Shown here: piece after piece, positions 1-6,319 of the stretch
Layout of the letters: each line of letters starts with the position of its first letter
Position numbering within the stretch: position 1 is the stretch's first letter
Assembly: GCA_019308525.1 (NCBI GenBank)
Contig: JAFDIC010000016.1
Coordinates: 1-23,064, forward strand
Length of the DNA: 23,064 nt
Direction of reading: 5' to 3'
Origin: Deltaproteobacteria bacterium
Lineage (GTDB): Bacteria > Desulfobacterota > DSM-4660 > Desulfatiglandales > HGW-15
The notes under the pieces: model-generated
Database searches by the model: none
Told to the model about the DNA's origin: nothing
The model's input: the letters and a program-made list of their open reading frames with translations, nothing else
Made by a program: the position numbers and the translations under genes

Positions 1-2
1 TC

Positions 3-866
3 GTGCTGAGCCTGTACGCGCTCTTGTCCCTGGTATACCTCTATCTCTTGATGCTGCCGGACATGACAGGGAAGCTTGCCGTAATAGCCATTAAGGTGGA
101 TGATCCAAGGGCCTTTTCAGAAAGATGGGCCAAGCGCCTGGCCCCCTATTCGCTCGTTGCCGCAGTTGGAATACACGTAATAACAGCCTGGATCTTCGCC
201 ACCCAGGGAGCCAGGGACTGGTGGAACTCGGCGGTGCTGGCACCGGATTTCGTGGCCCTTGCCCTGGCAAGCGGGACCGCGGTGGTGCTGGTAGTCTGCG
301 TGCTGGCCTACGGTGTCGGTGAGCAATACCAGCCCGCATATCGCACCCTTTCTGTTTTCATTGCCACTACCTACTTCATTCACCTCTTCTTCATGTATAA
401 TGACTTTTTTATCCATGCCTGGTACGGTGCGAAGGAGTCCATGGATGTGCTGTCGATAACATTGAAGGAATATTTTCCGGCCCATGCCTTTGAGGTGCTC
501 TCCCCCTTGGCAGGAGTCATTATGCTCCTGAGTGGTAGGGTGAGAAAGAGCGCCGGAGCCATGCTGATGGCCTGTCTGCTTATGGTCGCGGGGCTCTTCG
601 TGCACCGTTTCATGCTGATGCCCGGAGCCTTCGACCGAGTGCCCCTGACCATTGCCCCTCTGGGTATGCAGGACACCCATTGGTCCATGCCTATCGCCTC
701 CGGCCAGTACGACCCCGCGGGAGAAACCTTCGTAACTGCCTGGAACTATTTCCCCAGTGCAATTGAAATGGTTATCGTCTTGGGAGCGCTGGCCTATGCG
801 GGCTTTCTGATCATCCTGGCCGTGGACCGGCTGCCCCTGGTGTCCAGGGTGGAGAAAAAGGCATGA
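3..866 (+). CDS. NrfD/PsrC-family membrane subunit, 5' end outside window
   Basis: A hydrophobic protein of at least 287 residues with about seven predicted membrane helices (roughly residues 1-18, 50-66, 83-104, 115-136, 164-176, 185-205 and 254-275). It ends in a basic tail. This fits the C-terminal part of NrfD/PsrC-type subunits, which anchor periplasmic molybdoenzyme/iron-sulfur complexes to the membrane and exchange electrons with quinone. Family members usually have 8-10 helices, so the true start is probably upstream of the window and the GTG at position 3 is only the first possible codon. The stop overlaps the ATG of the next gene (ATGA), showing translational coupling to a TorD-type chaperone. 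That pairing argues for a polysulfide/DMSO-reductase-like complex whose catalytic subunit lies upstream. The substrate cannot be told from this subunit. Confidence 0.7.
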   Translation: MLSLYALLSLVYLYLLMLPDMTGKLAVIAIKVDDPRAFSERWAKRLAPYSLVAAVGIHVITAWIFATQGARDWWNSAVLAPDFVALALASGTAVVLVVCVLAYGVGEQYQPAYRTLSVFIATTYFIHLFFMYNDFFIHAWYGAKESMDVLSITLKEYFPAHAFEVLSPLAGVIMLLSGRVRKSAGAMLMACLLMVAGLFVHRFMLMPGAFDRVPLTIAPLGMQDTHWSMPIASGQYDPAGETFVTAWNYFPSAIEMVIVLGALAYAGFLIILAVDRLPLVSRVEKKA

Positions 867-1396
867 AAAGGGAACGGCTGGATGCCCGCCGACTGATGGC
901 CCTCTCCAGGTCGTTTCGCTATCCTGACCGATGGCCAGGGGAGGGGGATCTGGCCCTTCTTTTTGCCAGGGGAGTCCATTCACCCGGGGTCGTGGTGGAG
1001 AAAGATCTGGCGGCCTTACAGGCCACGTACGTGCACCTTTTCATCAACGCCCTGCCCGAGGTTCCCTGCCCGCCCTATGGATCCTTCTACCTGGAGGGTG
1101 TGCTGATGGGAGAATCCACGGTCCGCCTCAAGAGGCTGTACGGTGAGTACGGCTTTGAAGTGGATGAGCTGGCCGATCACATCGCCGTGGAACTGGAGTT
1201 TCTCGGCCTTCTGGCCACCCTGACCGATGAACCCGCTGTAGGAGAGGACTACGGTTTTCTCCTGGAACACCTGCGCAAGTGGACACCGGAGTTTCTCGAC
1301 CGGGTGGAACAAACCGATTCTCTCGGCTTCTACCGGTGTGTTGCCGCAGTGGTTAGAAGCACGATTTTCCATTCCCGGGCATCTATGACCACATGA
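863..1396 (+). CDS. TorD/DmsD-family molybdoenzyme chaperone, possibly C-terminally altered
   Basis: A 177-residue, mostly helical protein. TorD-like features include an early YVHLFINALPEVPCPPYGSFYLEG stretch in two parts (YVHLFINALPEV, then CPPYGSFYLEG) around residues 53-76, and a late acidic helix with DELADHIAVELEFLGLL around residues 104-120. TorD-family proteins bind the Tat signal and apo-form of molybdoenzymes until cofactor loading. Its start overlaps the stop of the NrfD-like gene by ATGA. Its own stop overlaps the ATG of a BrnT-like fragment in the same way, just before a transposase relic. The last residues (about FHSRASMTT) do not look like a conserved helix end, so up to about 20 C-terminal residues may have been replaced when the region was rearranged. 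The family call is fairly firm; intactness is uncertain. Confidence 0.65.
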   Translation: MKRERLDARRLMALSRSFRYPDRWPGEGDLALLFARGVHSPGVVVEKDLAALQATYVHLFINALPEVPCPPYGSFYLEGVLMGESTVRLKRLYGEYGFEVDELADHIAVELEFLGLLATLTDEPAVGEDYGFLLEHLRKWTPEFLDRVEQTDSLGFYRCVAAVVRSTIFHSRASMTT

Positions 1397-1464
1397 AAAA
1401 GGCCTCTGGTTTCGAGTGGGATGCGGCAAAAGATCGGGAGACTCAGAAGAAACGGGGTGTCTCA
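1393..1464 (+). pseudogene. BrnT-type toxin, N-terminal fragment
   Basis: From the ATG at 1393 the frame reads MKKASGFEWDAAKDRETQKK followed by RGVS. The pattern FEWD-x-AK-(N/D)R-x-x-x-x-K-(H/R)GVS is the characteristic N-terminus of BrnT ribonuclease toxins. Homology stops at about 1464, where the sequence turns into a transposase frame (HLRQIGLGLLV in the next frame). The BrnT frame runs a few more codons without resemblance to the family. No BrnA antitoxin follows. The fragment is therefore a toxin gene cut by an IS insertion or deletion. It is short, so the call rests on one motif only. Confidence 0.5.
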
Positions 1465-1465
1465 T

Positions 1466-2040
1466 CTGCGTCAAATTGGCCTGGGCCTACTGGTGGCCCG
1501 GGACTCCAGGCTTCCTTTCTACTATAGGATTTATCCCGGCAATGTTCATGACAGTAAGCACTTTGAAGCCATCATGGATCAGATGTTCGGAATCGTTTGC
1601 GGCTTACACAATACCAAGGAGCGTCTTACCGTGGTCATAGATAAAGGTATGAATTCAGAGGACAACTACGCCTGGATTGATGAACACTCTCGGTTCCACT
1701 TTGTGACCACCTATTCCACCTATTTTGCCCAAGATCTGGCTACCATACCCATTGAGCGATTTGAGCCCTTGGATATCCCCAAGAACTTGCGCCTGGTTGA
1801 GGAGGGAATGCCCGAGGAGCGCTTGCTTGCTTATCGAACCAGTGGAGAATATTGGGGTAAGAAGAGAACAGTGGTGGTGACGTATAATCCTTCTACTGCA
1901 AGGAAGAAAAACTACACCTTACAAAGCAAACTGGAGACCCTGTGCGAGGAGTTACTTCTCATACGGGCAAAAGTCAAAGAGCGAGCACGTGTATTGGTTC
2001 AGCGTGAAATGGAGTTTCGCGATTCTCAAATAAGCTACTT
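1466..2040 (+). mobile_element. IS4/IS1634-type transposase relic, both ends missing
   Basis: The open frame encodes an internal part of a DDE transposase of the IS4/IS1634 group. It contains HLRQIGLGLLVARDSRLPFY, then YPGNVHDSKHFEAIMDQM, then VVIDKGMNSEDN, then the insertion-domain-like FVTTYSTYFAQDLATIP. The second catalytic Asp is expected in the VVIDKGMNS segment. The N-terminal third, with the first catalytic Asp, and the C-terminal third, with the catalytic Glu, are absent. Similarity fades at about 2035 near FRDSQISYLW. The relic is joined directly to a BrnT fragment on its left. No terminal inverted repeats were found. It cannot be active. Confidence 0.75.
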
Positions 2041-2098
2041 ATGGCCTGGGAGGAGTGCGGTAAGTGAGTGGCCATATGAGTCCCAGCTTCTTCCTGCC

Positions 2099-2123
2099 GT
2101 CTGCCTGTGCCGGCACGGCAGAC
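2099..2123. repeat. Inverted repeat (7 bp plus 5 bp stem)
   Basis: gtctgcc at 2099-2105 pairs with ggcagac at 2117-2123, and inside it gtgcc (2107-2111) pairs with ggcac (2112-2116), with one unpaired T at 2106. It lies between the transposase relic and the convergently transcribed PIN-toxin gene. It could be a REP-like repeat or a hairpin ending the leftward toxin transcript. There is no clear U-tract, so a terminator is not asserted. Confidence 0.5.
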
Positions 2124-2182
2124 AGGCGCTCCGCTTCGCTCGCTTGGCGGCCTGCGTAGAGAGCCTAACAATGCAGTTTAAC

Positions 2183-2560
2183 TTATGCTTCAAGGACTTC
2201 TACTTTGTATTTTCTTAAGTGCCGGTCACGGGTTACGAGAGTAAGGCCTTCTACTTTTGCTTGGGCTATGAGCATTCTGTCGAATGGGTCGCGATGGTGG
2301 AACGGCAACTCTTTGATAGCGTCAGCATGATACAGTGTAATATTTAACATCTCAAAGGATTCCTGGGTTAACACTTCGAGAAAGTTATCTGGGATTACCA
2401 GCTTACCTAATGCCTGCTTGATTCGTATTTCCCATATTACTGCTGCACTTATAAAAACGATATTGTCTGGATTTGAAATAGCCCGTTTGGCTTTTTCAGA
2501 AAGGATGGGATTGTCGTCCAACCACCACAAAAGCACATGAGTATCGAGCAAGAGATTCAT
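2183..2560 (-). CDS. PIN-domain toxin (VapC-like) of a Phd/PIN pair
   Basis: A 125-residue protein covering a complete PIN domain. The acidic metal-site residues are visible: D6 in LLLDTH, E44 in VIWEI, D94 in HHRDPFDRMLIAQA and D112 in TRDRHL. PIN toxins are Mg2+-dependent endoribonucleases that cleave tRNA, rRNA or mRNA when freed from their antitoxin. The HHRDPFDRM motif is typical of the VapC group that pairs with Phd/YefM-fold antitoxins. The antitoxin lies directly upstream with an overlap of 4 bases (2557-2560), as usual for a two-gene operon. Length is normal for the family and there is no frameshift, so the gene is probably functional. The RNA target cannot be deduced. Confidence 0.9.
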   Translation of the reverse strand: MNLLLDTHVLLWWLDDNPILSEKAKRAISNPDNIVFISAAVIWEIRIKQALGKLVIPDNFLEVLTQESFEMLNITLYHADAIKELPFHHRDPFDRMLIAQAKVEGLTLVTRDRHLRKYKVEVLEA

Positions 2561-2796
2561 TTATTCACCATCCCAAAGGCCTTTGCAATATCTTCTGGCA
2601 ACTTATCAAAATCTTTTGAAATTTTGATTTTTCCGCGTAATGCTCCAGGCTTTCGTGGCTGCACTTTGCGGTAGTAAGGTACTAGTTTGGCCACAGGTTT
2701 GCCTGCTTTGCCAATAATTACTTCTTGGCCTGACAAGACTTTTTCAATAAGCGCCGATAACTGGGCTTTTGCCTGGGAAATATTAGTTACGATCAC
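2557..2796 (-). CDS. Phd/YefM-family antitoxin paired with the PIN toxin
   Basis: A short protein with the Phd/YefM N-terminal DNA-binding fold: VTNISQAKAQLSALIEKV followed by EVIIGKAGKPVAKLVPY. A Lys/Pro-rich toxin-binding tail ends in KLPEDIAKAFGMVNK. The GTG at 2796-2794 is chosen as start because a strong Shine-Dalgarno, GGAGG, lies 8 bases before it, and the family's conserved N-terminus begins there. An ATG at 2838 would add 14 residues with no family resemblance. The product neutralises the downstream PIN toxin and should repress the operon. The overlap with the toxin gene couples their translation. Confidence 0.85.
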   Translation of the reverse strand: MIVTNISQAKAQLSALIEKVLSGQEVIIGKAGKPVAKLVPYYRKVQPRKPGALRGKIKISKDFDKLPEDIAKAFGMVNK

Positions 2797-2875
2797 GATT
2801 CTCACCTCCAACACCATAGTCTGGTCTGGTCTGGTCATAATGTCAAGCAGTATTTACTATTCAGATTCCCTGACT

Positions 2876-3136
2876 TTATTCATAGTGGGTCCACATCCGG
2901 ATAACCTTGACGGCCTTTATGTCATCAAGAATCTGATAGACCATCCGATGTTGGATGTTTATTCGGCGGGAAAAGGCCCCTGCCAAATCTCCTGCTAGTT
3001 TTTCAAATGGAGGCGGGGTCTTGTAAGGATCCTCACGGAGGATTTCAATCAGTTGTTCAGCCTTTGGGCGCAAACCAGCAGCAGATAGTTTCTTGGCGTC
3101 TTTTTGAGCCTGTTTTGTGAATACGACTTTCCACAT
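2876..3136 (-). CDS. yoeB: YoeB-type ribosome-dependent mRNA interferase
   Basis: An 86-residue RelE-fold toxin of the Txe/YoeB branch. Residues matching the E. coli YoeB catalytic set are present: E45 in PPFEKLAG, R64 in INIQHRMVY, and the terminal H84-Y85 in MWTHYE. Established family knowledge is that YoeB binds the ribosomal A site and cuts mRNA during translation initiation or elongation. The start codon overlaps the stop of the yefM-type gene by one base (TAATG), giving the canonical yefM-yoeB order. Length is close to the 84 residues of E. coli YoeB and no damage is seen. This is an independent second TA pair beside the Phd/PIN pair, in the same orientation. Confidence 0.92.
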   Translation of the reverse strand: MWKVVFTKQAQKDAKKLSAAGLRPKAEQLIEILREDPYKTPPPFEKLAGDLAGAFSRRINIQHRMVYQILDDIKAVKVIRMWTHYE

Positions 3137-3378
3137 TACCAGTCAAGTTCGCTGGTGCATTCTTCAATGGGTGTGGCCAAGCCTTCACGAATCGATTCCC
3201 TCATCCCAGGGACACTAAGGAGATAGAGTGTTTCCTGGATGGAACGCCAGTCATCTTCTGAAATAAGCACTGCACTCCCGCGCTTACCCCTTATGATAAT
3301 CGGCTCGTGGGAAGAGGCCGTCTCGTCTATAAGCCTGTATAGCTTTGCTCTTGCTTCAGTGGCAGTAAATGTCGGCAT
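3136..3378 (-). CDS. yefM: YefM antitoxin
   Basis: An 80-residue Phd/YefM-family antitoxin. The N-terminal DNA-binding half reads FTATEARAKLYRLIDETA, then EPIIIRGKRGSAVLISEDDW. The C-terminal toxin-neutralising segment is QETLYLLSVPGMRESIREGL. The latter is the YefM signature that wraps around YoeB. A Shine-Dalgarno GGAGGT lies about 6 bases before the ATG. The upstream region has a consensus-like promoter with tandem 12-bp repeats between -35 and -10, as expected for conditional autoregulation by YefM-YoeB. It is followed immediately by yoeB. Confidence 0.92.
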   Translation of the reverse strand: MPTFTATEARAKLYRLIDETASSHEPIIIRGKRGSAVLISEDDWRSIQETLYLLSVPGMRESIREGLATPIEECTSELDW

Positions 3379-3411
3379 GGTTTACCTCCAGGTAAATCAA
3401 TCTACATTTCA

Positions 3412-3440
3412 ATGGTACGTATTGTCGTACGTATTGTCAA
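3412..3440 (-). promoter_or_regulatory. yefM-yoeB promoter with embedded operator repeats
   Basis: Read on the minus strand, TTGACA (3440-3435) and TACCAT (3417-3412) are separated by exactly 17 bases, a good sigma-70 arrangement. Two perfect tandem copies of a 12-mer (plus strand gtacgtattgtc, 3415-3426 and 3427-3438) fill the spacer and overlap both boxes. YefM proteins bind repeats containing a GTAC-like core, so bound repressor here would occlude RNA polymerase. Confidence 0.75.
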
Positions 3441-3512
3441 CACTTGTATTGGGTATATCGGGACTCCTGCGTTCGCGCCGCCTATAGACAAACCCAGGGG
3501 TGCGGTCGGTAG

Positions 3513-3668
3513 ATCATACCATGTGGAGATGGATATCTTGCTTATCCTCTTGGCCTAAAGGGCATAATTGTAGGCCAAGGAGATACCTATGAGAGTGGTC
3601 TTGCAGATGTCAACTCGGCGATAAAACTCCATATTGAGTCATTTGGACGCGAAGTACAGATGTGGACC
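3513..3668 (+). pseudogene. HicB-family antitoxin fragment
   Basis: An open frame without a start codon (preceding in-frame TAG at 3510-3512) reads DGYLAYPLGLKGIIVGQGDT, then YESGLADVNSAIKLHIESFG, then REV. The order of a Tyr-rich strand, G-x-GDT-x-E-(x)n-A-x-x-N/D-(x)3-A-I-x-x-H/Y matches the HicB partial RNase-H fold. The N-terminal strand is missing and no HicA gene adjoins. The frame runs on into a REP-like repeat pair and then into an intron-protein relic, so it is a decayed gene. It is distinct from the HicB gene at 4696. Confidence 0.55.
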
Positions 3669-3717
3669 AAAACAAAAGACGGGCTAACATCCGAATTAAG
3701 TCATACGGGCGTACCCC

Positions 3718-3785
3718 CTGTAGGAGCAACCTCCTGGTTGCGATTCGCCCTCGTCATCTCCTTTAGGAGCAAGCTTCAGTTGCGA
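3718..3785. repeat. Two copies of the TAGGAGCAAC...GTTGCGA repeat
   Basis: Copy 1 spans 3718-3743 (ctgtaggagcaacctcctgg then ttgcga) and copy 2 spans 3761-3785 (ctttaggagcaagcttcagt then tgcga). The gcaac...gttgc arms can pair in copy 1. The same unit occurs four times in tandem at 21262-21385, so this is a dispersed family in the genome. Confidence 0.75.
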
Positions 3786-3809
3786 TCCACACATCTAAAT
3801 GAGCAATAT

Positions 3810-4094
3810 ATGGGAAGACGAGAGGCCGACCTGCTGATCAAACGTTACTGGTCAGCTACTGGACGAAGACACCGGGTTGCCGTTCCTTCCAAGACTGGCC
3901 CAGGCAGGATAATGGTTTTTGAGGTTTTAAAGTTGCACGCCACTGGTATTAGAAGATATATTAAGATAAAGACCGATGCAAATCCTTATTCGTAAGAGTA
4001 TGCCAGGTATTTCTGGCGTAGACGGAATAACAAGGAGAGCAAATTGTTGGCGGCTGTGTGGGGCCGTGAATCATGGGCTATGAATGCCCCTTAG
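3810..4094 (+). pseudogene. C-terminal relic of a group II intron reverse transcriptase/maturase
   Basis: The frame reads RREADLLIKRYWSATGRRHR, then VFEVLKLHATGIRRYIKIKT, then DANPYS, an in-frame TAA at 3993, and then EYARYFWRRRNNKESKLL before a TAG at 4092. The I-x-R-(H/Y)-x-KI-x-x-(E/D)ANPY-(D)P-x-(Y/W) pattern followed by YF is typical of the C-terminal region of intron-encoded reverse transcriptases, where the stop replaces the codons after NPYD/S. The reverse transcriptase core is missing. Intron-like 3' RNA domains follow at 4095-4205, which supports the reading. The alternative is the tail of another retroelement protein. Confidence 0.55.
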
Positions 4095-4205
4095 GAGGTT
4101 AAACAGCCGGGCAACTCCCTAAGGGTTGCCTTTTGAGGGGCTTGAGCCGTATTATGGGGAACTATCGCGCAGGGGGGAAAGGGACTGAGAGGCCCCTGAC
4201 CTAAC
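4095..4205 (+). mobile_element. Degenerate 3' end of a group II intron (domains IV-VI)
   Basis: CTTGAGCCGTAT at 4141-4152 matches the 5' strand of bacterial domain V (AGC triad at 4145-4147). It is followed by a GGGGAACT loop region. The expected return strand (like GTACGGTTC) is missing and AGGGGGGAAAGGG begins directly. A domain-VI-like hairpin gggact...ggcccc ends in GACCTAAC, with a candidate branch A and a 3' boundary near 4205. Loss of the domain V return strand means it could not splice. A ggcaac/gttgcc hairpin near 4113-4128 may be part of domain IV. Confidence 0.5.
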
Positions 4206-4230
4206 CGGTCGAGATGAATGAGATTTCAGA

Positions 4231-4617
4231 ATGGATATAAAGACAGCAAAAGAAATCATCATAACACTTGCAAAAGGAATTAATCCCGTGACAGGGGAAG
4301 TTTTTCCCGACAACAGCCCCTATAATCATCCAAAGATCATAAGGGCACTTTTTGTTGCTGCCGAGCAGATACATATACAAAGACCCGCCGGTAAGAAATC
4401 AACCGAAGAAAAGCAGCAAGAAAATATCCGGAAAGGGAGGCCAAGAAATGCCGGACTGCCCTGGACTGAAGACTTAAGGAAGCAAGTTGCTGAAATGTTT
4501 AGATCTGGCAAGTCAATAAAAGAGCTTGCCAACTACTTTGAAAGGACTGAGGGGGCGATTGTTTCGGAATTGGTCCGACAAGATTTGATCAAACCGGAAA
4601 TGAACACATATCGCTAA
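4231..4617 (+). CDS. Small conserved protein with C-terminal HTH-like segment
   Basis: A 128-residue protein. Residues 1-50 contain ITLAKGINPVTGEVFPDNSP followed by YNHPKIIRALFVAAEQI. The C-terminal part, residues 69-121, begins GRPRNAGLPWTEDLRKQV and has a helix-turn-helix-like run SGKSIKELANYFERTEGAIV. This layout (an N-terminal GIxPxTGExFPxxSPYxHPxxIRAL block plus a GRPxNAGxPWT HTH block) occurs in small uncharacterised bacterial proteins often found beside mobile DNA. It starts only 25 bases after the likely 3' boundary of the intron relic. No good Shine-Dalgarno is visible. A DNA-binding role is inferred from the HTH only; no function is assigned. Confidence 0.6.
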   Translation: MDIKTAKEIIITLAKGINPVTGEVFPDNSPYNHPKIIRALFVAAEQIHIQRPAGKKSTEEKQQENIRKGRPRNAGLPWTEDLRKQVAEMFRSGKSIKELANYFERTEGAIVSELVRQDLIKPEMNTYR

Positions 4618-4695
4618 CAAGTCATTTCAGCGGAGGAGATACACGCCCCCGCTGAATTTCTTCATTAGGCTACCAAAAACAAAATAGGAGGCAAT

Positions 4696-4884
4696 ATGAA
4701 AGCTGAGTTTCCAGCTACTATTGAGCCAGCACTGGAAGGTGGATATTGGGCTATTTGCCCAGAAGTGCCTGGTGCGAATGGACAAGGCGATACAATAGAG
4801 GAAGCAAGAGCAGACCTACACGAGGCTATTGAATTGATCCTGGAAGATCGAAGACAGGAAATCCTCCGGGGGGGTGCCCGATAA
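4696..4884 (+). CDS. HicB-family antitoxin
   Basis: A 62-residue protein: MKAEFPATIEPALEGGYWAI, then CPEVPGANGQGDTIEEARADL, read as CPEVPGANGQGD and TIEEARADL, then HEAIELILEDRRQEIL. This is the compact HicB partial RNase-H fold (strand, GGYWAxCPEVPG, GQGDTxEEAxxxLxEAIEL). A Shine-Dalgarno GGAGG lies 7 bases before the ATG. HicB antitoxins bind and inhibit the HicA double-stranded-RNA-binding mRNA interferase. A HicA start follows at 4912 but breaks off after 22 residues, so this is probably an orphan antitoxin that could still act as anti-toxin or repressor. It belongs to a different lineage from the HicB fragment at 3513. Confidence 0.85.
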   Translation: MKAEFPATIEPALEGGYWAICPEVPGANGQGDTIEEARADLHEAIELILEDRRQEILRGGAR

Positions 4885-4911
4885 CGCAATCCAGGACAAA
4901 GTATTCACTGG

Positions 4912-4980
4912 ATGGAACGGCGGGATTTAGAGCGCAAGCTCAGGATCGCTGGTTGTTACCTGAAGCTGGGGGGTAGGTGA
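4912..4980 (+). pseudogene. HicA toxin, truncated after 22 codons
   Basis: The frame reads MERRDLERKLRIAGCYLKLG followed by GR and a TGA stop. The pattern M-x-RR-(D/E)-L-x-(x)2-L-x-x-AG-(x)4-(x)-GG(R/K/N)-H is the HicA N-terminus, which in intact proteins continues with the catalytic His (GG-x-H-x-x-(W/Y)). The stop falls exactly before the expected His. No continuation was found in the other two frames. The toxin is therefore inactivated. Confidence 0.6.
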
Positions 4981-5052
4981 TATGCCCTTTGGATTTCACT
5001 GGATTTCACAACGCAACTCATGGCAATGGTTTTGAAATCTCGTCTTTTATGC

Positions 5053-5718
5053 CTACCTTGTTTTCTCCATAGCGACTTTCTTCAATTTTTCGTTAGCGTA
5101 AATGGCAACCTCGACACGTCGATTTTGGGCCCTGCCTTCTGCGGTTTCATTGCTTGCAATGGGTTGCGATTCGCCGTATCCCATTATGGTGAAACGAGCA
5201 GGATTTACATTCTGAGTCGCCAAGTAGTTGGCCACAGACTGAGCTCGCTTTTTTGACAGATCAAGGTTGTATTCTTCCGAGCCTGTGGAATCAGTGTGCC
5301 CTTCAAGGAGGATATTCGTATCTTCATATTTGTTCAGGATCGTTGAAAGTTCCCGGAGTTCTCCCTTGTACTGCTCCTTTAAGACAGCTTTGTCAACGTC
5401 AAACATGATTCCCGAGCTAAAGGTTATCTTGATCCCTTCGCCCACTCTCTCAACGCGCGCACCCGCGATATCTCTTTCTATCTCAGCGGCCTGCTTGTCC
5501 ATATAGTTCCCAATATAGGCTCCAGCAGCCCCTCCTATGGCAGCACCAAGCAATACCCCCACGGCAGTGCTGCCAGCCTTATGACCAATAAGGGCTCCCA
5601 GTGCACCTCCTGCACCGGCGCCAATTGCCGCTCCTTTCTGCATCCGGCTCCACTCGGCACAGCCCATACCCATCAATAGAAATGAAAATATCAGGAAAAG
5701 GATAAAGATCTTTCTCAT
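5053..5718 (-). CDS. OmpA-family lipoprotein with glycine-zipper domain
   Basis: A 221-residue protein. A hydrophobic signal of about 19 residues ends in MGMGC with C20 the probable lipidated Cys; the -3 residue is Gly where Leu is usual, a weak lipobox. Residues about 28-72 form a glycine zipper (AAIGAGAGGALGALIG, GVLLGAAIGGAAGAYIG). Residues about 95-205 form an OmpA/MotB peptidoglycan-binding domain with EGHTDSTGSEEYN, LSKKRAQSV and QNRRVEV, which holds the Asp and Arg that grip diaminopimelate. The role is anchoring the outer membrane to peptidoglycan. A strong Shine-Dalgarno AAGGAGGGG precedes the ATG. It stands alone, transcribed leftwards. Confidence 0.9.
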   Translation of the reverse strand: MRKIFILFLIFSFLLMGMGCAEWSRMQKGAAIGAGAGGALGALIGHKAGSTAVGVLLGAAIGGAAGAYIGNYMDKQAAEIERDIAGARVERVGEGIKITFSSGIMFDVDKAVLKEQYKGELRELSTILNKYEDTNILLEGHTDSTGSEEYNLDLSKKRAQSVANYLATQNVNPARFTIMGYGESQPIASNETAEGRAQNRRVEVAIYANEKLKKVAMEKTR

Positions 5719-5796
5719 AACGACCCCTCCTTTGAGTAGAGAGAGTGAATAGTCACTTGATACGAAAGCTGGAGCAGGAAGTCAAGTGGTCAAAAA

Positions 5797-6319
5797 GGGG
5801 ACGGGTATTGATTAATTGATATAGATCATCTCATCAGTTTGAGTTGCTTTTCTTTCACGATTTTTTCGCCCCGTTTTACCGATTGGCTGGCGGTGGGTTG
5901 TGAAACAGCGAGCCGTTTGGAAAGTTCCAAGGTGGTGATGCCAGGCTCCCGTACTGCCCAGTAACATAACACGCTGCGGGCTTCAACCGTCTCTGGATAC
6001 CTTCCCGGTCGCGTAACGATATTGTGCTCTACACCACATACACTTGCTACCCGGCCAACCAGCCAATCAAAATCATACCCCTGGGCCTCATAGTGGTAGC
6101 GACGTTCGAGTTGTTCCTGGCAGGTTTCCAAAACCTCCTGAATGAAATTGTCATCCCCCAGGATACGTTCATCTCCTTAAATTCGGTCTTCGCTTGCACG
6201 CTGCAATGCTCTGGCAGAAGCCCACCCCGGGGTATCAATTCTGGCTCTTCGCGGCATGCCAAGCACAATAAGAGGCAGTTTCAATTAGTCAATCAATCAA
6301 TAAATCAATACCCGTCCCC
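5797..6319 (-). mobile_element. Decayed RAYT element bounded by 17-bp inverted repeats
   Basis: GGGGACGGGTATTGATT at 5797-5813 and its exact reverse complement at 6303-6319 enclose a shortened REP-associated tyrosine transposase gene. TCAA/ATCAAT-rich sequence adjoins both inner edges. Such transposases mobilise REP-like hairpins that flank their own gene. The 523-bp size is well below a full element of about 1.2 kb, consistent with internal deletion. Confidence 0.7.
5826..6257 (-). pseudogene. REP-associated tyrosine transposase, internal deletion and stop
   Basis: From the ATG at 6257 the frame reads MPRRARIDTPG, the normal RAYT N-terminus, but the HUH/tyrosine catalytic core is absent. 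It jumps to a GWASARALQRASEDRI segment, an in-frame TAA (6179-6177), and then GDERILGDDNFIQEVLETCQ, ERRYHYEAQGYDF, ARSVLCYWAVREPGITTLEL and VSQPTASQSVKRGEKIV. The latter parts are the C-terminal DnaA-like helix-turn-helix extension found in deltaproteobacterial RAYTs. About 200 residues are missing between the two ends. From the internal ATG at 6131 a 101-residue C-terminal peptide could still be made. Confidence 0.75.

Noticed and set aside
117..983. Long 288-residue minus-strand frame opposite the NrfD-type gene
   Set aside because: Its composition is that of an antisense shadow, rich in Gly, His, Gln and Pro, with no domain. The plus strand holds a coherent membrane protein coupled to the next gene.
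863..1396. TorD-family protein as chaperone of the transhydroxylase
   Set aside because: It is coupled to the NrfD-type gene, more than 10 kb from the transhydroxylase. The transhydroxylase has no Tat signal, so a dedicated export chaperone is not expected.
2155..2185. GCCTAACAA resembling an integron attC end
   Set aside because: There is no matching GTTRRRY partner or long cruciform, and the sequence runs straight into the toxin gene's 3' end.
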